A DNA stretch of 64,000 bases from Xiphydria camelus (GCA_963678675.1 OY783199.1:9384356-9448355), one strand, 5' to 3'. Counted from the first letter of the stretch, positions 46,311 through 57,786 are shown. Numbers and translations: made by a program. The notes: generated from the sequence alone by a model not told the origin.

Positions 46311-47715
46311 TTACACAGCTTTCCACAATCAGTCTTACAGTTACAGAATATCAATTTTAGGATGAATTCTGGTGCAATTGGTTTGTCGGTCGTTATTTGT
46401 GAAAGAAGTTCTCCCTGCTTTCTCCATCCCCAAGAGGTAGCTTCTAACTCATTTTCCAGCCATTCCTGAATTTGGTAATATACCCGCAAACTGTGCTGAG
46501 TGGCTGCATCTGATGTTGGTGGTAAAGAAGTTAATGAGAAGTTTGCACTTAAACTCTGGCTTGATGCATTGTTGTGAAATTTGAAAAAACGTAGCTGATT
46601 TAGCGTTTTTACTGACTTTCCGACATCATACAGAGCCAATAGAAACTCTTCTCCAATAGCGATTATATCCTTCTTGTATGCAGTGGGATTTTAAAAAATG
46701 GCTACTTTGGCTTGTAGGTCCTGATGTTTCTCTGAAAGCCTATATGTAGACAACTTTCCTTTTTTATAAATTGCCGAGGTAGTATCACATCCAAAAACGG
46801 TATGGGAAAATAAAATCGAAGCACGCATAGTACCTATCTTATTTTGAAGCGCATTTATGTTCGTTGTTTTATTAGGTTTTGTAGTGCTGCCGGGTCTTAA
46901 CATATAAATATTGTCCGTTTTTGATTTGAATAACAGTAATATACCATTAAATCAGTGTCTTTTCACCAACCAATGTTACCGATTTGTCTAACTTTCTTGC
47001 TTCAAGAATTTTCTCCGCTATGAGTGTATCTAGATACATCCCCATGTGCTTGGAAAACTTTAATATCAGCTGTTTCGAGATATTGGCTTAGTTGTGAAAT
47101 AAACAACTTTTTATTGTTTTCATTTTTAAAAAATCGGGGCCTATTAATGATTGCCATGCTGTGGTCTATTAACCGAAAGACTAATTGTGGAAAGGCCAAA
47201 TGTTATCCGTCTTCACTTGCATTTAGCCGCCTAGCATACGCCTATTACTTAATGAAGGGCCGATTGTAAAATTTCTTATATTTCAGAAACACTTCGAAAT
47301 AAAAAAATACCTAACTTTATTGACTTAACACTATTTGTTCTTTATTTTTGAGTACTTTTACATGGGAAAATAATTCGATAGCATTTTCGCTGAGAAAAGT
47401 GTTTTTTTTGAAGGCCGAAAAATATTTAATGACTTTTGACACTCGCTGTACGCCACTGGTTTATTCAAAAATTATGTGTATATATATACCAAATTGTAGA
47501 TAATTTTATTGGCTTTCATTTTGGTCTCTTGCATTTCTTCAAAAAAAGGAGTAGTTTTTGAGATATTTGATAAGAACTAAAAAAATGTACATTTAGGGGT
47601 AGTTTTGGGGTTGTTTGCACCCTCGGAGGGATGGGGACTTTTAGTATGTTAATCAGGACCAAAACAGCTAAATAATCCCGCATAAATCAGCTTTAGGGCA
47701 TTTTGTTCCACGAGC

Positions 47716-48135
47716 ACCATGTTATCAAAAATAACTTCCCTGGCCTATAAGGTCGTGAATTGAGAAGAATTTCTACTAGTCCCAAATGGATTCCGCTTAC
47801 GGCATATGTCTTTTTTTGAGCGTGTATTATACTTGTTCAATATACATGCGATATACGTTATCAGTTTAAGATTATCAAGCTGATCATAAGCCGGTATTTC
47901 TAATACAAATTGTATACGTATTTTGTACGTACACTTGTGCCGAAGCGTATAAAATTTGTACTTATATTAACTATATGTTTATTTCATGACATATTATAAC
48001 CCGTTTATCTTACGCACATTTTATACGTGTAGTAATGAAAAACGTTAAGTCCACGCATAAAGATGGTTCCTTACTAATTAAAATGATGTAATTAATCCAT
48101 TTTTTAATCGTATTCTGTATACGTTTTTTAAATGT
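47716..48135. other. No gene recognised
   Basis: AT-rich; nothing recognised. Confidence 0.45.
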
Positions 48136-48636
48136 TTGGTAAAACATCCATTTACACATAATTTAAACGTTGATAAATCAGTTAATGGGTGGACATCCGC
48201 CCAAAAATATACTACTTGTATCAGCAGTGTCTTGTATAAGTTAAAAAATTATGTTCCGTATAAAACATTAAGAACCATTTACTGTGCACTAGTAGACTCG
48301 CAGATTAGGTACCTATGGGATATTAGCTTGGGGGACGGCAGAGGAGGTTTACAAATGCTGCAAAATGTACACAAATACGCACTTAGACAATTTGAAAAGA
48401 AGGAACATCTAAACTACGTGCAGATGGCAGATAACTTAAATGTGGCGACGGTCAGAGGAATGTATTTTTATTTAGTATACTGGGAGCAATTTTTTGTAAA
48501 ATATATAGAATACGAGAAAGCACAAGTGCTATATAATATGAGGCAAAGAACAAGAATTCCAGCCCCTACATGTGATAATAAATTTGGATACAGAACAAAG
48601 GAATACATAGAAATTAGACTAAGCAAATCCCAATAA
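48136..48636 (+). pseudogene. Reverse transcriptase C-terminal fragment, non-LTR element
   Basis: A 166-codon frame with KYTTCISSVLYKLKNYVP, then YKTLRTIYCALVDSQIRY, then QMLQNVHKYALRQF, DNLNVATVRGMYFYLVY and, near the end, FGYRTKEYIEIRLSKS. The pattern 'VP..TLRTIY.ALVDSQI.Y' followed by 'LQ...KYALR' is the thumb and C-terminal region after the palm of Jockey/CR1-like non-LTR reverse transcriptases. The catalytic YADD box and the upstream palm are not present, and 5' truncation is the usual outcome of this class of insertion. The sequence after the stop (48640 onward) could be its 3' untranslated part. It lies between two DNA transposons and belongs to a different insertion from the one at 31.3-33.2 kb as far as can be judged. 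Confidence 0.65.
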
Positions 48637-49230
48637 GCGACCTAAGAAATAGCCGGAAGAGTGTGAGTTAAAGAAAAATCTTAAACTAGAACTAGACAGT
48701 CGTCAAATTTTCCAAAGCTATTCCGTCACTACATTATTCACATGGGAATGTTAATGTCGATGCAGGGTCACAAAAAAGCAAAGCTAATAATACGTTGTGA
48801 AGAATGTTGATACGTTACTTTATCATCGATCCATGGGATCTGACATGGGTGAGGAGCTTAGTTCGAAAAATCCAATATGGCCGAAATGAGTATACTACCG
48901 ACACAGAATGTATGGGAGTGAAGTCATTATTTATTGTTTTGGCACGCGCAGGGCTCCGCGAATCCTTCCCAACTTTCACTAGACTCGCGGGAGGACATGA
49001 GCACCCTTTGCCCTCCGTTATCGTCTAGGGTTGACCTCCCATAAATATAAATTAAGTCTTCGAGACGCGCATATGTCTGTCCCTGGATGGGCGCATCATG
49101 GAACGTCGACGTATCTGCGCGCAATCCCGGAGTCTTTTTCACGCTTTTACTCTTCCACTTTCTCGAAACTTTCTTCTCATGTCGTGAAATGGAAAAAACC
49201 CGCCCTTTTTAGAGCGAAGGCTCGTGTATA
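48637..49230. other. No gene recognised
   Basis: The part at 48900-49200 is more GC-rich. Short overlapping frames without motifs. Confidence 0.45.
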
Positions 49231-51789
49231 CCCCCCTCCCCGCCCCCCCCCCCCCGTGGGAATTTCTGACTCACATATTTTTTAGTTGGTATTGCCATGT
49301 AGTTTAAGGTTTTAGTTGTTTGCCTCTTGTCAATTACAGCATATCCCGGAAAAACGTGGAAAACCACAGTGTTCCGTCGCACTGAGCGACGGAATTCGGA
49401 AGGTCGATTCATACCCCTTAATAGCGTCTGTAGATCACAAGTTCCAAGTTCTAGAAATTCTATTGACATCACAATAGAACAGACAATCAATCGATATGCC
49501 AAATGCACCGGCGGCATAGTGGGTTACAGCAGAAATTTCTGGGCATATGCACGATGGTGTATTACAAGGCATGAACGTGCTAAATATGTAGAATTGGCAT
49601 TTGAAAAAAAGCAAGTATGTTACATACATCAGATTCCTTTCACCGAGACATGCAAATAAGAGAAATGAAACGAAGTGGGCAAAGTGTCTTGAAAGTAATT
49701 GAAGCTATTGAGTAATATATCAATCCATTTGAAGTTGACGACAAGGATTCTCTGTTCTGCTTATCATCTGGAAGGCCTGCACCTGAATCGGTGGAAGAAG
49801 ATTTACTCAATGTAGATATTCTGGGGAAGCTGACTACAACACTTTCCTACAAGACAGATTTATTTTAAAGAATAAAAAATTTCATGAACCACTGAAGAGA
49901 AAAGCTTAAAACTTTAAAGAGTATTCAAGAGAATATAATTGTTACGTCCTCTCAAAACAGATTAGTGTAGATAAGAGTAGAAAGAAATATTTTTGGTCGA
50001 GCTTTGCTCCTGTCCCAGGGACGTCAAATTAGCCTAGAGATGCTGTTATCCTATCCATTAGGACCAGTACCATGGGCATTAGCAACTGCTGATGGGTGTC
50101 CTACAAAAACAGACAAGGCCAAACTACTCCATGCTTTGGAGATCAAGGGTGCGGTAAATGAACCTGCTAAGGTTGAAGAATGCATTTATATGATTGATGG
50201 CATGGCTTACTTTCAAGCTCTCAGTAATATTCCAGAAACCTTTGGTTAGCTCGCCGAGATAGTCTTAAGCCGCTTTCCAAAATGCAAGAGGATAGATTTC
50301 GTGACGGATACTTACGCAGATGTATCTATTAAAAACATTGAGGGACTAAGAAGGGGCCGTGGAGATACCTAAGAAAAAAATTCCTCGGGATTGGAAAAAA
50401 TTTCTCAGTAATGGCAAAAACAAGGAACATCTTGTCAACCTTCTACATAATGAATGGAAACAAGATATATATGCCCACTATTTTATTGGTAGAAAACTTG
50501 ACTCATCACATAATGATCAGTGCATGTTGTTTACTAGCGAAGACGGTTAAACTGTGAATTATACGATACAAGAAGAGCTATGCTCTTCACAAGAGGAGGC
50601 GGATACTAAAATTACATTACATTGCTTTCATGCTTCTCAATCCTGTCAAGACAATTTGCATATCAGAATTAGATCACCAGACACAGATGTTTTTATGTTG
50701 TTATTAAGTTACGCCAACGAAATTGAAAACGTGTTACTGTTTGATACAGGAACTAGAAACAAACGAAGGGTCATTAATGTCACCATCATTTCTCGGGATT
50801 TAGGTGTTGAATATGCACGCATTATCCGGATGCGACACTACCAGTTCATTTGTTCGTTATGAAAAGTTGTCAGTAAAATCTAAATTGGAAGTTTTCGAAA
50901 TTCGTGCCTATCCTTAGATCATTAGGATCATCACTTACAATTACAGACATGTTACAGACAGGCCTAGAGGAATTCGTCTGTTGCTTGTACAGTGATAAGG
51001 GATACACATATATAAATAAGCTACGGTACGATTTGTTCACACAAAAATACTCTCCCACAATGACATTTGCATTGCCAAATACACAAGGTGTCGAATTGAG
51101 TCTACTACCTCCTTGTAAAGCTTCACTTGAAAAGCACATCAGTCGTGCAAACTACCAGTGCTATATATGGAACAATGCACATGTTGCTAAATTCATACTA
51201 CTAACTCCAGTGGGACATGGCTGGAAGTTGGAGAATGGACAACTGAAGTTTGATTGGATTAAAGGGGATCCGTTGCCGCACGAATTAACCGACGTTACGG
51301 AAAGTTAACATCCAGATGAGTTTGAAGATGGAACTGATCCAGAAGTAGTTAACTTAGCCGATATAGTACATGAGGATGAAGAAGACTGCTGATTACAGAT
51401 GCTGTTATAAAATGAAATACTCTTCTTTGATTTTGAGGTTGAAAGTGAATTTTCATTATTATAACTAGGATGTTTTCGTTTATATTCACACAATGAGAAT
51501 GTTGTGTTAAGGTTCATATTTACAATAAAAAATGGAAGAATATGTTACTAAAAACTCAGGGAAGAATTCCTGCACAAAATATTATTTATAAACATATCTT
51601 CTTCAACGAAAAATTTTAATGAAATGAGAATGAATTGAAAAAGAGTCATTTTCTCCGTGTTTTCGTGGTTTTTCATGTTTTTTCGGGATATACTGTAATT
51701 GACAAGAGGCAATCAACTAAAACCTTAAACTAGATGGCAATACCAACAAAAAAATATGTGAGTCAGAAATTTCCACGAGGGGGAGGGTT
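49231..51789 (+). mobile_element. DNA transposon B with GCDTTS/PIN-like gene remnant
   Basis: Terminal inverted repeats of ~125-135 bp: 49231-49367 mirrors 51665-51789, sharing AATTTCTGACTCACATATTT, TTAGTTG.TTGCCTCTTGTC and AATTACAG.ATATCCCG. The outer end is C-rich (CCCTCCCCCTCGTGG on the right, a longer C run on the left). The TIR sequence is unrelated to that of element A. The enclosed gene remnant fills the whole interior. Length 2.56 kb; target duplication unresolved because of the C run. Confidence 0.8.
49456..51392 (+). pseudogene. GCDTTS-family protein (PIN/XPG-like), copy B
   Basis: Collinear blocks, in changing frames: NSIDITIEQTINRYAKCTGG and FWAYARWCITRHERAKYVE (49456-49590); LKVIEAIE and SLFCLSSGRPAPESVEEDLL; GRALLLSQGRQISLEMLLSY, VPWALATADGCPTKTDKA and ECIYMIDGMAYFQALSN (50004-50249); IDFVTDTYADVSIKNIEG; LCSSQEEADTKITLHCF and RSPDTDVFMLLLSY (50569-50720); HALSGCDTTSSFVRYEKLS (about 50814-50870); LSLLPPCKASLEKHISRANY and LLTPVGHGWKLENGQLKFDW (to 51308), then an acidic end with a stop at 51390. 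More complete than copy A but broken by at least six stops or frameshifts. Acidic motifs EEAD, DTD and GCD suggest a PIN/XPG-like nuclease. Unlike A it ends in an acidic rather than a Cys-rich tail. Confidence 0.8.
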
Positions 51790-52182
51790 TCATATTGGTA
51801 GCTCATGGTCTACTTGTGCCGAAGCATACCCCTTCCTTGCGAGCCGTTTCCCGGCAGTCGTGAAAAATTCGTTATCGTGTTCGTATCTCCTCCTGCACCT
51901 CACTTACGCAAGCATCGCACTCATTCTAAGTGTTCCCGGACATTCGTTGTTAACCCGAAAATAAAATCTACGTATTTACCAAACTACAACCCTCTCTCTC
52001 CAGTTTCTTCGCTTCTGTCTACTCCTTCGTCGCAACAGCATTCTTTCCTGGATTCCGATTCTATTCCCTTTCTCTCCTCAAACTATTTTATGTTTGGTCT
52101 TCCGAACATTTACGAATGGCTTTAACTATGAACGCGATTTGCTCTTAGGCAGGTATCTTACACCTTCCATTTTTCTATTAAT
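51790..52182. other. No gene recognised
   Basis: Moderate GC, short overlapping frames on +; no motif. Confidence 0.4.
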
Positions 52183-52668
52183 TCAACATATGAATAAGGT
52201 ATAATTTTTAATAATATAATTATGTTCTGTTCGCTTCGAGGTTTTTGAACGTACTGGACGCTCTTCGACCAGGAGCTTGTTGTATGACTTTTTTAGTTTT
52301 CTCTTACGATCGGGGGTGGGAGTGCTAACTACGCAACGCGAAGAAATTTCCAGGGATATGCGGAAGGCAGGATTAAGGGTTTGTAAATCCGGAGGAAACT
52401 CCAGTGCTCGGTTCCTAAGTCCCGGCCGACGTACATGTACACGGGACCCTGTGGCATTGAGGAACTTTCCCGGATCTAATTTATGACTCAAAGTGTCCCA
52501 AGGAGAGTGTCGAATTTTTCCCTCGCACCGGTCTAGGGCCCAAATGCGAGAAGCATTTGGGCGAATACGTGACATACATGCTAATTGTGCAATTATGGCA
52601 TTAATCCAATGCCAGTCACTCGCTAACCCACTAAACGGTATACTAGGAATAGTTTTACTTCTCGCCAC
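52183..52668 (-). other. Unassigned 161-codon open frame
   Basis: The longest open frame in this neighbourhood outside simple repeats. It contains SKTIPSIPFSGLASDWHW and a basic stretch PDRKRKLKKSYNKLL, but I recognise no domain. No partner copy occurs in the window. It could be a fragment of a transposon protein or chance. Confidence 0.2.
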
Positions 52669-52789
52669 CAGACGGCGTATCGAGACATATCAGATCCCAT
52701 ATTGGGATTTCTGATGAAATCTGCCAGCAAATATTGGACCCCGTCTCCCTTATTCTCGACAAATATTGCTAGATATGTATTATACGTAA

Positions 52790-52899
52790 GTATACAGGTG
52801 CCGGGCACAATGGTCCATTAGGACTGAGCACCCGGTTGATGTCACCCCACCAATTCTGTAAGTACACAGGTGGGGTCATACTATCGTCTCAATATTGGC

Positions 52900-52937
<38 letters not shown>

Positions 52938-53160
52938 GAGCCGCGCGGCATCATCAACGTTGGTGTGATATTGGCTCTTCATAATGAGCCGGTACTGGCA
53001 GCATGCTGGAATGATAAGATTGATGTGATATCGAATGCCTACATTGGGTCGATGCTAGAAAATGACATTGATCCGATGTTGGAAGACAACATCGATTCCA
53101 GTGTTTCGAGTTTACTATTTTGCTACGTATACAGAAGAAATAATAAATAATTCGTTGCAT
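52790..53160. repeat. (AT)n tract and short internal repeats
   Basis: A (TA)n run lies at 52901-52934. Downstream, short related phrases built on GATGTGATAT, ATTGGGTCGATGCT and ATTGATCCGATGTT recur, suggesting an old short-period repeat. No gene. Confidence 0.6.
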
Positions 53161-55148
53161 ATTTAATGCCTTATGTGCTTGTGGACTGGCCCGCTATTAC
53201 CAATGTCGGAAAACCCTACCTGGGTACGTAAATAGATACAGCGAATCGAATTTCTATCATTCGTAAAAGAGAGCTGTTTTAATGTACTACCGTGCGATTA
53301 TGCACAGCCGAGCGCTGCAAACGCGTACGTCGATTATTATTAATACAAACTCGTGTTGTTGTTCAGATGAATCTCCCATTTTATTATTATCATTGGATGA
53401 ATTCTATAGTACGCCCCCTTCCTTGGCATTAAATACGTCCTGTTTGCCGGCGCATCTTTCTTGCAATGCCCAAAAGAATAGTGGCTATTTGCGTTTTGGC
53501 GTATTTACCAATTCAAGTCCTAGATTTTCCTCCCAACTTCATTCGTCACTTCGATCTTCTCGTCTAATTGCCAAAGTATTGGTACTTGAAATTTAAATCT
53601 CGGTATTTTGAAGAAGTCAGAATAATTTTATAACTTGGATATAGTAGAAATGAGATTTGAACGTGCATCTCTAATGGAATCGGTGGTTACATCATTTTAA
53701 AGTTGTGAGCTAATGTTCTGAATACCAGTACTTGTTCCATAAGACTATTCCAGATATTAAGCCGAATATAATAAAAGTTTATATAGAAAAGCTGTTATGA
53801 TTTCAAGTCGAAAAACTTTTGTATTCAAACTTCTCTATTATGTATATTTACCTTGCATCATCTGTAAGATAGCTCTCTGATTGTGAGTGAATCTTGGGAA
53901 TGAGATTCGCCTTCTTCAATCGAAATGAAGTTGCTAAAGAAAAATATGGATACGTCATTTTTGTCGATAAGCCTCGAATCTACCGAGTTTCATAAAGATT
54001 GGAGGTGAACACATTGGACGCTTTGCTTGCCTGTAGTATACCAGTATGGGTAACGTGGTAAAATAGGATGAGTAGATACATATAATACATACCTATCGTC
54101 CAGTCGTGTTCTTTCAACTGGAAAGTCTAACCGCGTGTCGCCGTGATATCTACGAACACACATATCTTATCTAACCGATCTTGAACCTATCTGTGGTCTC
54201 TATTCGAGTGTCGGTTATATATTTCGTATGCGTACGCCTCCGATTTACTCGATATTTTTGGTCACGTTCGATCGGGTGTTACATTAGCGACGTAGGGTAG
54301 ATTGTAGGTACTCATCGTCGGAAGTCGGAAATGAATTCGAAATGATGTGGCTTTGTATTGCTTGGTAACGAATTGATTGGCATGAATTATGGACAGACAC
54401 TAGTAAGTATTCCAGTTAATGTACGAGTTATTTCAAGCTAAATCGATATAGTTTCATTCCAGCAATTTTCTCTCTAATTTTTGTTTGTATCCCTTGAGCT
54501 CAAATGCATTTTTGGTATTTATAATATATTCCCGGGAACTTTTCATTTTAACATTTTCTGAGATGTGAATATTTATTGAAGGGGATTTTCGAATATAAAT
54601 ATATTAAATATTTCATTTAAAACGTCCATTTTGATGAAAAGTATTATAACATTCATCGATATGATAACAATAGGACATTTTGTATAATATTTATAGATAA
54701 AAAGTTAGCTTTGCTATTTACATTGAATTAAACTTTCTTGAAAAAACTTCAGAAAATACTTGGAATGCATAATTTAATTTTACTATTCCTTTTACGTAGT
54801 TCATTTGAAAAAATGTGTCGTTTGCGATGTTTAATACTTATGATGCAGGATAAATGCCAAACATACAATTATAATACATACCTATAAGTATTTTTAACCA
54901 TGTAATATTTTCGTAATTAAGCTAAAGAATTTGCTGAAGATGCGTATAACTTGAGTCACTTTCCAGTTACAACAAAATGTAGGTACATGTATACGTTACA
55001 TTACATACGTTACATGGCTATCAAATAATAAGACTATATTATTTTTAAAAAATAAACCATATTTCGTGGTGGTGGTGGATTTTAATTTTGGACACGCCTG
55101 AAACGGTCTTGCATAATTTCACCCCTTTTGTTTAGATACTCGAGATTA
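53161..55148. other. No gene recognised (2 kb)
   Basis: AT-rich, with a 104-codon frame at 53282-53596 (no motif) and a slightly GC-richer patch at 54100-54300. I looked here for further GMC oxidoreductase exons on the minus strand and found none. Confidence 0.45.
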
Positions 55149-55428
55149 CCGTGATATCGCGTCAAGAAACTCCAACTGACCAACGAGTTCGTCAAGATCT
55201 GCTTCGATGAGGAGAACCGACCAGTTTGTGATATCGCTCGATCTCGATGCCACGACTGCCCCGGCGGTGCCACCTATTGAAATTAAAAATCGTTATACTA
55301 TGAGTCGGAAAAGTGATGATAAATGTTTGGTAGCTTTCTACATCTTACCTCGTACCACAATGAAGTCATAGTTCGGGTTTACCCTTTTCACTGATTTAAT
55401 ACGCTCGCACGTATCGCTTCCTCCTCAG
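55149..55428 (-). pseudogene. GMC oxidoreductase (glucose dehydrogenase-like) fragment with intron
   Basis: Two minus-strand exons separated by a 75 bp intron (55274-55348; GTAAGATG..TTTCAATAG, phase 1). Exon 1 reads CERIKSVKRVNPNYDFIVVR and exon 2 continues GGTAGAVVASRSSDITNWSV, then LLIEADLDELVGQLEFLDA, reaching an in-frame stop at 55146-55148. YDFIVVGGGTAGAVVASRLSE..NWSVLLIEAG is the N-terminal FAD-binding beta-alpha-beta unit of insect GMC oxidoreductases, which oxidise alcohols and sugars with FAD. Here the first glycine of GxGxxG is Arg and the EAG glycine is Asp, and nothing downstream matches. It is therefore most likely a relic of a host gene or duplicate. This is the only host-type gene remnant I can identify. 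Confidence 0.7.
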
Positions 55429-55579
55429 TTTCCCACAGTGTAAGAACTTAACAATATTAGACACGACACCAATTGATTTCCGAGACAGACATCAGTGAGT
55501 TGGAGGAACGCTTCCAGAGGACTGTAAGCATTGCGGGGTCAAATAGGTTTGATCCCAGTTGGTCACGAATGGATCACTC

Positions 55580-56740
55580 ATTTGGATATAATATATACCG
55601 TATGCCCCACCCTATATTGGCCAGTTTGAAAGTTATCTTCGGGCAGGCTTGGTCGGTACTCGAGTCATTTAATACGGTAAAAATCGAGTCGGCACACAGT
55701 GGTCGAATTTCCCAGTTTAGGATGACATTTCCAGTTAATCATTGTAATGAACTTAATTTTGTTGATATTACGACTAGTTGGTTCTTTCTACACAGTTTAG
55801 ATAGTTTCACTTCTACTATAAAGTTTATTAAAGTTTTTATGTTCATATAATACAGATAAATAAAAAACGATATTTTGAATGATATATTTTATTTTATGTT
55901 TTGTTTACAAAATATCGTCATCACTGTCTAGAGAATTGTGGTCACTATCCGAAGTATCTTGTGAGGATACTTGTTCCTTATTCGCTGTATCTATGTATGT
56001 CTTGACTTATTGCAGGGACATCGAGTAAATTTATTACATCGTGAGATAATTTCTTTAGGTTTCGCTTTGGTAGCGGCCTTATATTCGATATAATCATATC
56101 AGAAGAAATTAAGAAAGCATGAAGAAGATCTTCTATGTTTTCTTTTCTTCTCCTGATTTTCGCGTATTGTGCTCGCGAAAAAAACGACATTCCCGATGAA
56201 AAAAAAATAAAAATAAATAACTTCCGCACATCTACGCACTTTACGGGTGATCACATTATCAAGCAAAATAGATGTACAATTAAGTGTAAAACCAATTCTT
56301 GCCCGAAAAATAGGGTACTATTTTTTTTCTAACCTACAGAAGAATGCAAATGGAAAATATAATCATTGCGCTCACAATTCGCGAGGCATTAGTTTACACA
56401 CTATTCCAAGAATTTCTTCTACCCTTACTTAATCGAACTATAGGTACATGTTTAACTATACTTGGGCATATTTCCTTTCGTATTTCTAAGAATTGAATTC
56501 TGAGCTAAATGACCCCCTAATAAGGGAAATCCGACCACTGTGCGGCAGTTAGAGTTGGTGTCAATTCGGGAGATCGAAGCGTCTAACCTCGAAATTGTGA
56601 ATTTGTGAATAATGAAAATTACGAAAATAATTATAATTACGGTATAAAGTGTCTCGATTACCGACCAAGCCTGCCCGAAGATAAGTTTCAAACTGGCCAA
56701 TACAGAGTGGGACATACGGTAGTTGTGTCTTTTTTCTCTT
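55580..56740. mobile_element. Probable element with inverted ends (AAGCCTGCCCGAAGAT type)
   Basis: 55590-55720 mirrors 56520-56725: the blocks GGCCAGTTTGAAAGTTATCT, CGGGCAGGCTTGGTCGGTA and ACAGTGGTCGAATTTCCC all have complements on the right. The right side also carries TCAATTCGGGAGATCGAAGC, found in the 3.2-3.9 kb inverted repeat. The interior includes a BESS-like fragment. Exact ends unresolved. Confidence 0.55.
55905..56229 (-). pseudogene. BESS-like domain and acidic tail, protein fragment
   Basis: The minus-strand frame reads QYAKIRRRKENIEDLLHAF, then LISSDMIISNIRPLPKRNL, then KKLSHDVINLLDVPAIS; a frameshift near 56000 then leads into IDTANKEQVSSQDTSDS and DHNSLDSDDDIL with a stop at 55905. 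The pattern of an acidic lead, 'AFL.S....I..L......L...V..LL' and a Ser/Asp-rich tail resembles the C-terminal BESS motif of insect MADF-BESS proteins, a protein-interaction motif of DNA-binding factors, some of them carried by transposons. No MADF domain was found upstream. The short motif makes this tentative; an unrelated charged helix is the main alternative. Confidence 0.4.
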
Positions 56741-57384
56741 TGAATCTTCCTCACTTGATATTTAGGTAAAATTAGGCGATGGACTTATTCAGATTGCGCA
56801 CTCTTTTCTTTAATATTGATTTCCCTTTCTAATTACCGGAACGATGCCAACGACCGATATTGCCCTAAAGCAGAAGCATTCACGAACTTCTCTTTAGCTT
56901 ATATAGACTCGGACTTCCAGATAATAATGAAACACAACGTGCCATAAGATTTTCATAGGTAGGAAATGTATACAATAATGCGATTATTAACGCGCGTTTC
57001 GCACGAACCACTGATAATTTGCATCCATATAGTCTTATACACTATTTCGCTCAGAAGGTTCGTATAGAGCGTGGCTTAATTTCGTCAATATTTATTTGCT
57101 GATAAATCGTAAGACTATAGTAGTTATACTTAAGTTGATCAATATTTATCCCACCAATTTTTTTGTAGTCTCATATTTGTCGGAGGTATAAGAATTGGCG
57201 AAATTAATCTATACTCCATTTGAATCTCTTGAGCGGGACATTCTGTACATGACATTCGGTTTTGGAATATACATACATGCATGCTATGCAATATGTATGC
57301 AATGTGGTTACGGAGATGGCAACCATAAACTGTGTTACTATGTATAAACTCTATAAGGAGTATGACATTAGTCAAAGATCTAAG
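56741..57384. other. No gene recognised
   Basis: AT-rich, short frames only. Confidence 0.45.
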
Positions 57385-57786
57385 GGCACCGTACGATTGG
57401 GTGGTATCATATAAGTGTACGAATTTATTTAAAATCATAAGTGCATAAACATCGAATATAATTTTCTATCTGTCTGCATTTTTTATTTTGCAGGAAAAAA
57501 ACGCGGCAAGTTCTTCTTTATAAAAATTTTTTTATAAATTATTTGTGGTCGAATTTTTTAGTAACTCTTGATTTACAATAATTTCCCTTTCAAATGGTGC
57601 CTTTTATTTTTTATATATAAATCTTGAACATGGCGATCTTAATTGATTTCTAATCTTTTTTGGAGAGTATTTTACGTATCAATTTTGTTGGCACTGAATT
57701 AACTGTCACCTTTTTTTTTACAGAGAATCTGTGTTTGTGACAAGATTTCACTCCTTTTTGGAATTTATTCATGAGGAGGACATGTA

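Larger units (their letters stand above)
45293..47270 (-). pseudogene. GCDTTS-family protein (PIN/XPG-like), copy A
   Basis: Minus-strand blocks in order: RPRFFKNENNKKLFISQL and KVFQAHGDVS (47002-47199); after frameshifts IAEKILEARKLDKSV and DTDLMV (about 46930-47030); SILFSHTVFGCDTTSAIYKK (46691-46903); LTSLPPTSDAATQHSLRVYY and QIQEWLENELEATSWGW (46289-46639); then a Cys-rich tail FCNCKTDCGKLC, resumed across the Harbinger insert as CKKSGLNCSNMCGQC and ending at a stop at 45293. I recognise this as a large, repeated family in insects, cnidarians and other animals, usually left uncharacterised. EADT/DTDV/GCD acidic motifs in this order recall XPG/FEN-type PIN nucleases, which is inference. 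Frameshifts, stops and the insertion make it dead. The N-terminal third is missing. Confidence 0.75.
44476..47715 (-). mobile_element. DNA transposon A with GCDTTS/PIN-like gene remnant
   Basis: A ~210 bp terminal inverted repeat: 44476-44688 (GCTCGTGGAACAAAATGCCC onward, including GTCCCCATCCCTCCGAGGG) mirrors 47504-47715. Between the ends lies a minus-strand pseudogene of a large family, itself split by a Harbinger element. The element is 3.24 kb including that insert and ~2.3 kb without it. A target duplication is not clear. Long TIRs around a single gene remnant argue that this protein belongs to the transposon rather than to the host. Confidence 0.75.

Noticed and set aside
52183..52668. 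161-codon minus frame as a real gene
   Set aside because: Kept only as an unassigned frame: no domain, partner copy or splice context supports it.
54000..55148. Further GMC oxidoreductase exons downstream of the fragment
   Set aside because: I looked on the minus strand for the usual PRGK.LGGSS and later blocks and saw none.
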